Positions 60,257-64,000 of a stretch of DNA of 64,000 nt are shown here, piece after piece. Origin of the DNA: Lacticaseibacillus nasuensis JCM 17158. Its GTDB lineage: Bacteria > Bacillota > Bacilli > Lactobacillales > Lactobacillaceae. The position numbers and the translations under genes were made by a program. Each line of letters opens with the position of its first letter. Position 1 is the first letter of the stretch. The notes below the pieces were generated by a model. It did not search any database, was not told the DNA's origin, and worked only from the letters and a program-made list of their open reading frames with translations. The stretch is taken from the NCBI RefSeq assembly GCF_001434705.1, contig NZ_AZDJ01000030.1, positions 110,606-174,605 on the forward strand. The letters are read 5' to 3'.

Positions 60257-61390
60257 ATGAAACAAAATTGGTTTTATCGCCGTTTTTTAGATAACCACTT
60301 TGCGGTGATCATGTTTGATTTGTTGTTGGTCCTGCTGGCCATTTTTGTCTTCACCAAAATCGCCTGGGTCTTCCAGCCGGTGTGGGCCTTTCTCGGCATC
60401 GTGGCGCCGCCGTTTATTTTCGCCGGCATCCTTTATTACTTATTGGTGCCCATCGTCAATTGGCTGGAACGTCACCACGTCCCGCGCCTGGCCGCCACAA
60501 TTGGGTTACTGCTCGGGTTGCTGGCGCTACTGATTTTCGGCATCGCGCGGTTCGTCCCGGCGGTGGAAGCACAGGTCACCAGCATCGTCACCGGCTGGCC
60601 GACGATTTGGCGCCAATTCACGAACTGGCTGATGCGCTTGAATGAACACCAGACGCTGATTTCGCAAGCCGACTTGAATAAACTCGGCAACGAACTCGTC
60701 AGCCTGGTCGCCGGGAAAAAAGGCTCGCTGCTGACGGGCACGGTGAGCCAGCTGCAAAATCTGGTCGGCATCGTCGGCAACGTCGTGATCACCATCGCCA
60801 CCGCCCCGATCATCCTGTTCTTCATGCTGAAGGACGGCGCCCGGTTCCCGCAACTCTTCGTCAACCTGTTTCCGGTGCGCATGCGCCAAGACTTGCGCGA
60901 AATGCTCACCGAGATGAACGACAAGGTTGGCTCCTATGTGCAAGGCCAAATCACGGTGGCCATTGCGGTCGGCATCATGTTCATGACTGGCTACAGCATC
61001 ATTGGCTTGAAGTACGCCTTGATTCTCGGCTTAATTGCCACCCCGCTGAACCTGATTCCCTACTTTGGTTCGGCCTTGGCGATGGTGCCAAGCCTCGTGA
61101 TGGGCGCGATGACCAGCCCGAAAATGTTGATCGGCGTGATCATCGTCTTCTTCATCGAATGGCTGCTGGAGACCCAGGTCATTTCGCCGCTAGTCATGGG
61201 CAGCAAGCTCGAATTACACCCCATCACGATTGTGGTGGTATTATTAACCGCAGGCAACCTGTTTGGGTTGGTCGGCGTGATTCTCGGCATTCCGGGATTC
61301 GCCGTCATTAAAATTATCGTGACGCGGCTGTTTGCCTGGTACCGGCAGGTGTCGGGACTTTACGACGAGCCAAAGGAGTCCAAGTTATGA
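60257..61390 (+). CDS. AI-2E family transporter
   Basis: 377-residue PerM-like membrane protein. N-terminal helices (about 18-90), a soluble middle region (95-165), then five C-terminal helices with ITIATAPIILFFMLKDG, LGLIATPLNLIPYFGSALAM and NLFGLVGVILGIPGFAV, the conserved family end. The substrate is unknown. The start follows GAAAGGAG. It overlaps the next gene as ATGA. Paralogue of the gene at 0.9-1.9 kb. Confidence 0.9.
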   Translation: MKQNWFYRRFLDNHFAVIMFDLLLVLLAIFVFTKIAWVFQPVWAFLGIVAPPFIFAGILYYLLVPIVNWLERHHVPRLAATIGLLLGLLALLIFGIARFVPAVEAQVTSIVTGWPTIWRQFTNWLMRLNEHQTLISQADLNKLGNELVSLVAGKKGSLLTGTVSQLQNLVGIVGNVVITIATAPIILFFMLKDGARFPQLFVNLFPVRMRQDLREMLTEMNDKVGSYVQGQITVAIAVGIMFMTGYSIIGLKYALILGLIATPLNLIPYFGSALAMVPSLVMGAMTSPKMLIGVIIVFFIEWLLETQVISPLVMGSKLELHPITIVVVLLTAGNLFGLVGVILGIPGFAVIKIIVTRLFAWYRQVSGLYDEPKESKL

Positions 61391-61857
61391 ACGCATTTTT
61401 AATTGCCCTCGACGCCGGGTTACTCGGGTTAGGCGCCTTCTTCATTTACTGGCACGGCCAAATCGATGTCCGTGCCGGTTACAGCACCTTCCAGATCCTG
61501 TTCGCGGCGATCTTCGGGTTCTGGTTCATCACCACCGGGATCACAAATTTTCCGTATATCGTGTTTGTTGCCGCCTTTATGACGCTGGCCATCATGGGTG
61601 GCGCCAGCGGCTTAACGCCGACGCGGGTCATCGCCACCGGCATGTTTTCCCGGGTGATCCCCTACACGAAACTCGTCGGCGTCACCCTGACCCCGCTCTC
61701 GCTGCCCAACGGTCGCTCCGTGATTGTCGCCGTGTTCAGCCTCGGGCCACACCGCTTCGTGCGTATGACCTTCAGCGCCGGCCTCGAAGAATTACTCACC
61801 ATTCTCCGGCCGCGCGTCCCAGAAGCAATTACGATTACTATTCAAAAAGTTCAATAG
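61387..61857 (+). CDS. uncharacterised membrane protein coupled to the AI-2E permease
   Basis: 156 residues: three hydrophobic segments (about 4-20, 33-52 and 57-75), then a soluble C-terminal half (FSRVIPYTKLVGVTLTPLSL, FVRMTFSAGLEELLTILRP) that may be a PH-like or DUF5673-like fold. It is translationally coupled to the permease gene. Not recognised with confidence. Confidence 0.78.
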   Translation: MNAFLIALDAGLLGLGAFFIYWHGQIDVRAGYSTFQILFAAIFGFWFITTGITNFPYIVFVAAFMTLAIMGGASGLTPTRVIATGMFSRVIPYTKLVGVTLTPLSLPNGRSVIVAVFSLGPHRFVRMTFSAGLEELLTILRPRVPEAITITIQKVQ

Positions 61858-61860
61858 CAT

Positions 61861-61892
61861 CAAAAAAGCTCGCAAATTTGCGAGCTTTTTTA
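61861..61892. terminator. bidirectional terminator
   Basis: Perfect palindrome AAAAAAGCTCGCAAA followed directly by its complement, giving T6 on both strands between convergent genes. Confidence 0.92.
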
Positions 61893-62270
61893 GCGGGAAA
61901 TGCGCTGGTATTGCGGATGCTTGCGTAAGGCGAACAGTGCGGCCAAGACGAGCACCACGGCTGCACCGGCCATGATGAAAAACGGTTCAAAGACAAAGCC
62001 GAGCATGTACAAGTAGATGAACGCCATCAGCAGCCAGCCGATGCCTAAATCGATGCCGAACCGGCTCAAGCGCGTGCGGGCGCGGCCGTCTGCATACGCC
62101 AACCAATAAATGCCTAACGTGAGGCCGAGCCCGAAGCTCAAGGTGCTGATGATTGCCACGACGGTGGTTGGATGCAACACGAACCAGCCAAACCAAGTAA
62201 AGATGGCAAACGAAATAATCAGGACAATCAGCATTCCCCAATGTAACTGTGGTTTCTTGACGTGTGACAT
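61890..62270 (-). CDS. uncharacterised four-helix membrane protein
   Basis: 126 residues with four hydrophobic segments (about 12-31, 37-58, 71-92 and 95-113) and a basic C-terminus (LRKHPQYQRISR). The ATG at 62270 follows AAAGGAG. No recognised domain. A single gene, convergent with the AI-2E operon. Confidence 0.78.
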   Translation of the reverse strand: MSHVKKPQLHWGMLIVLIISFAIFTWFGWFVLHPTTVVAIISTLSFGLGLTLGIYWLAYADGRARTRLSRFGIDLGIGWLLMAFIYLYMLGFVFEPFFIMAGAAVVLVLAALFALRKHPQYQRISR

Positions 62271-62353
62271 GGCCGGCTCCTTTGCTAGTTTTGACCATTA
62301 TACCGAAAAAGTGCACACTTGACGATAACTAATCGCATCACAGGAGGCACCTG

Positions 62354-63346
62354 ATGGAAAACTTACAATTTTTCGCCACCCCAGCCGGCTTCACCACCAC
62401 GCGCGGCGACGTGCCGAACCCAGAACCGCACGACCTATTGGTGGCAGTCGCCGGAATTGCGGTCAATCCCATCGACTTAAAGTTACGCGCCGGGTTGCTG
62501 CAACCCACCGTTTTGGGCTTCGACGCCGTGGGCAAGGTGGTCAGCACCGGGGCCGCGGTCACCGATTTTTACCCCGGCGACCGCGTCATTTACGCCGGCA
62601 CGACCAAACGGCCCGGCAGCAATCAACAATTCCAATTAGTCGATGCGCACCTCGCCGCCTTAGCCCCAGCCGACTTGCCGACCGCCACCTTGGCCGCCTT
62701 GCCGCTGGTCGGCCTCACCGCCTGGGAATTATTATTTGAAAAACTCGGCTTCACGCCGGCAGCGAATGCCAACCCTGGCACCTCGCTGCTGATTATCAAC
62801 GGCGCTGGCGGCGTCGGCACCACGCTCGCGCAACTGGCTCAATGGGCGGGGATCACCGTCTTCGCCACGGCGAGTCCGACGCACCACGCGTGGTTGCGTC
62901 AGCACGGCGTCACCTATCCACTCGATTATCATCAAGACTTGGTGGCAGCAGTGACGGCGTCCGGGCACGCCGCCGTGAACGCCGTGGCGATTTTGTACGC
63001 ACCGGAAGCCTATCTGGCAACCGCCAGTGCGTTGATTGCGCCGCTGGGTCACATTGCATCGATTGTGACCCCGAGTGAGCCCCTCGACTTGGCGCCACTC
63101 AAGCCCAAGTCGGCGAGCTTCGCCCAGGAGTATATGTTTACGAAGTCTGATTTTGGGGTAGCCATGGCGAGTCAGGGTGAAATTCTGGCTCGCCTGGTGG
63201 CCTTGGTGGCGGCCGGCCAACTGGATCCCGGGGTCAGCGAAACATTTACCGCCATCACCAGCGAGAACCTGGCCCGAGCCAGTGAGCTCGTTAAATCTGG
63301 CCACACCGTGGGGAAAATCGTGCTGACCGGTGAGTTTGCCGAGTGA
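62354..63346 (+). CDS. quinone oxidoreductase-like MDR-family NAD(P)H-dependent enzyme
   Basis: 330-residue zinc-independent medium-chain dehydrogenase: the N-terminal GroES-like domain (VGVNPIDLKLRAG-type start VAVAGIAVNPIDLK, GFDAVGKVVSTGAAV), then a Rossmann domain with INGAGGVGTTLAQLAQWAG. Zinc-binding Cys residues are absent. Related enzymes reduce quinones or alkenals with NADPH. The start follows CAGGAGG. Quinone reduction would fit the respiratory genes, but this is inference. Confidence 0.88.
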   Translation: MENLQFFATPAGFTTTRGDVPNPEPHDLLVAVAGIAVNPIDLKLRAGLLQPTVLGFDAVGKVVSTGAAVTDFYPGDRVIYAGTTKRPGSNQQFQLVDAHLAALAPADLPTATLAALPLVGLTAWELLFEKLGFTPAANANPGTSLLIINGAGGVGTTLAQLAQWAGITVFATASPTHHAWLRQHGVTYPLDYHQDLVAAVTASGHAAVNAVAILYAPEAYLATASALIAPLGHIASIVTPSEPLDLAPLKPKSASFAQEYMFTKSDFGVAMASQGEILARLVALVAAGQLDPGVSETFTAITSENLARASELVKSGHTVGKIVLTGEFAE

Positions 63347-63381
63347 CGGCGTAGCTTCCGCCAAATCGGTTCGTCAGCCTA

Positions 63382-63434
63382 CGCCAAATAACCCGCACTA
63401 GCAATTATTAATGCCGGTACGGGTTATTTGTTTA
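63382..63434 (+). terminator. probable terminator after the oxidoreductase gene
   Basis: Arms CAAATAACCCGCAC and GTACGGGTTATTTG pair across a loop of about 24 bases and are followed by TTTACC. Long loop, so moderate confidence. Confidence 0.55.
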
Positions 63435-63439
63435 CCTTA

Positions 63440-64000
63440 GCTTGCGCTTGAACGTCAGGTCATGATTCTGCGTCCAAGTCCCGCGCTCCCTTGTCATGAA
63501 CCGGGCGGGCAACACTGGCCCTCGTACGTCTACGAATTGCCAGTGGCAGTTTTGTCTTGCAAGTAGGCCCAAAACTGCTGCGAGAAGCTAAAGCAATGGG
63601 CGAATGATGCTGGCGGCCCGCAGCCTGTGCGAGAATCTCGCACACTTGGTGATTCAATGACCGACGGATCCACTAGGCACGGCAAGCCCTGAGCGAATGG
63701 TGAGGAGAAACGCAATGTTCTCACTCATGTCCGCGTGGCGAGATGCGCAGTTGGTCCAAAAATAGTCATCGAATCACGAACCTGTTCATCTGGAGCTGCG
63801 CGGGCTTGCGCCGATAATGCACGGTCAGGAGATTCACAGGTCATTGGGCGACTAAAGCTGGCGGCCCGCAGCCTAGACGAAGTATTGCTGACTGCCCAAG
63901 TCTGTGCGGCATCACCGGCCGGCGAATCTCGCACGCATGGTGACTCAACAACCGAAGGATCCGCTAGGCACGGCAAGCCCTGAGCGAATGGTGAGGAGAA
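63440..64000. repeat. gene-free region with two diverged copies of a 250-290-base repeat
   Basis: Two blocks recur in order. The block beginning GCTGGCGGCCCGCAGCCT occurs at 63609-63626 and 63857-63874. A 44-base block, nearly identical, occurs at 63666-63709 and 63957-64000. Between them both copies carry an ATCTCGCAC element followed by TGGTGA-TCAA; in the first copy this forms a palindrome GTGCGAGA-A-TCTCGCAC. The second copy has about 43 extra bases. No start codon with a ribosome site supports any protein here. The last repeat block reaches the window edge, so the array may continue. Confidence 0.7.

Noticed and set aside
63460..63976. Three minus-strand and one plus-strand reading frames of 64-83 codons in the terminal repeat region
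   Set aside because: They lack ribosome sites, and their shared peptide (FAQGLPCL...) simply reflects the repeated DNA.
1..64000. CRISPR array, tRNA, rRNA, replication origin or prophage module
   Set aside because: No regularly spaced short repeats, no tRNA-like cloverleaf with TTC arm, no DnaA-box cluster, and no phage structural genes were seen.

Overview
The window is a GC-rich chromosomal segment from a lactic acid bacterium, most likely a high-GC member of the Lacticaseibacillus group. The evidence is the gene set and layout: a cydABDC operon with only the last steps of menaquinone synthesis, a LexA/SOS system, NrdI, PepF, FumC, an Aslfm-like D-aspartate ligase, AGGAGG-type ribosome sites and sigma-A promoters. 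Almost all of it is ordinary core or near-core chromosome, with short operons separated by strong intrinsic terminators. No prophage, CRISPR array, tRNA or rRNA was seen. Mobile DNA is limited to one decayed IS30-family copy (about 21.65-22.67 kb) and a small palindrome whose arms resemble insertion-sequence ends (43.6 kb).

Layout. 0-8 kb: partial gpmA, an AI-2E-family permease, sortase A, SfsA, a universal stress protein, a probable D-aspartate ligase, then a 444-nt gene-free block that looks like a free-standing structured RNA, then a metallophosphoesterase and MenA. 8-15 kb: polyprenyl diphosphate synthase and cydABDC. 15-21.6 kb: nucleoside catabolism (pdp, add), small unknowns, a DMT transporter, a Tag glycosylase, a second Usp and an XRE regulator. 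21.65-22.67 kb: IS30 remnant. 22.7-30.7 kb: CorC-like protein, a PARG-like/glutamine-amidotransferase pair, a methyltransferase, a tyrosine phosphatase and a MacB-type ABC exporter. 30.8-39.5 kb: NrdI, hydrolases, a frameshifted MarR gene, a cation/proton antiporter operon and a P-type ATPase. 39.6-42 kb: a cystine-type ABC importer. 42-48.7 kb: SDR, GNAT, two divergent DHA2 drug exporters and two aldo/keto reductases. 48.8-53.3 kb: PepF, flavodoxin, Tpx and a K+ channel. 53.3-55.7 kb: a TetR-permease-ATPase operon that matches the hrtRBA heme-efflux system, including its operators. 55.7-63.4 kb: FumC, folate cyclo-ligase, AEC carrier, LexA, a second AI-2E permease and a quinone-oxidoreductase-like enzyme. 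63.4-64.0 kb: gene-free DNA carrying a diverged direct repeat that runs off the window.

How the genes fit together. MenA, the prenyl synthase, cytochrome bd with its CydDC assembly exporter, and the probable heme-efflux operon describe a respiration module that uses exogenous heme and probably an exogenous or separately made naphthoate precursor. Tpx, flavodoxin, the cystine importer and the quinone reductase-like enzyme suit redox defence.

The most interesting unexplained signal is the minus-strand block 5330-5773. It has a near-perfect promoter (TTGCAA-17-TATACT) overlapped by a 13/14 cre site, a long 5'-3' terminal helix, an intrinsic terminator, and then a separate promoter for the next gene. 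It looks like a CcpA-controlled structured non-coding RNA that I do not recognise as tmRNA or RNase P RNA. All calls rest on reading the sequence; no database or folding program was run.
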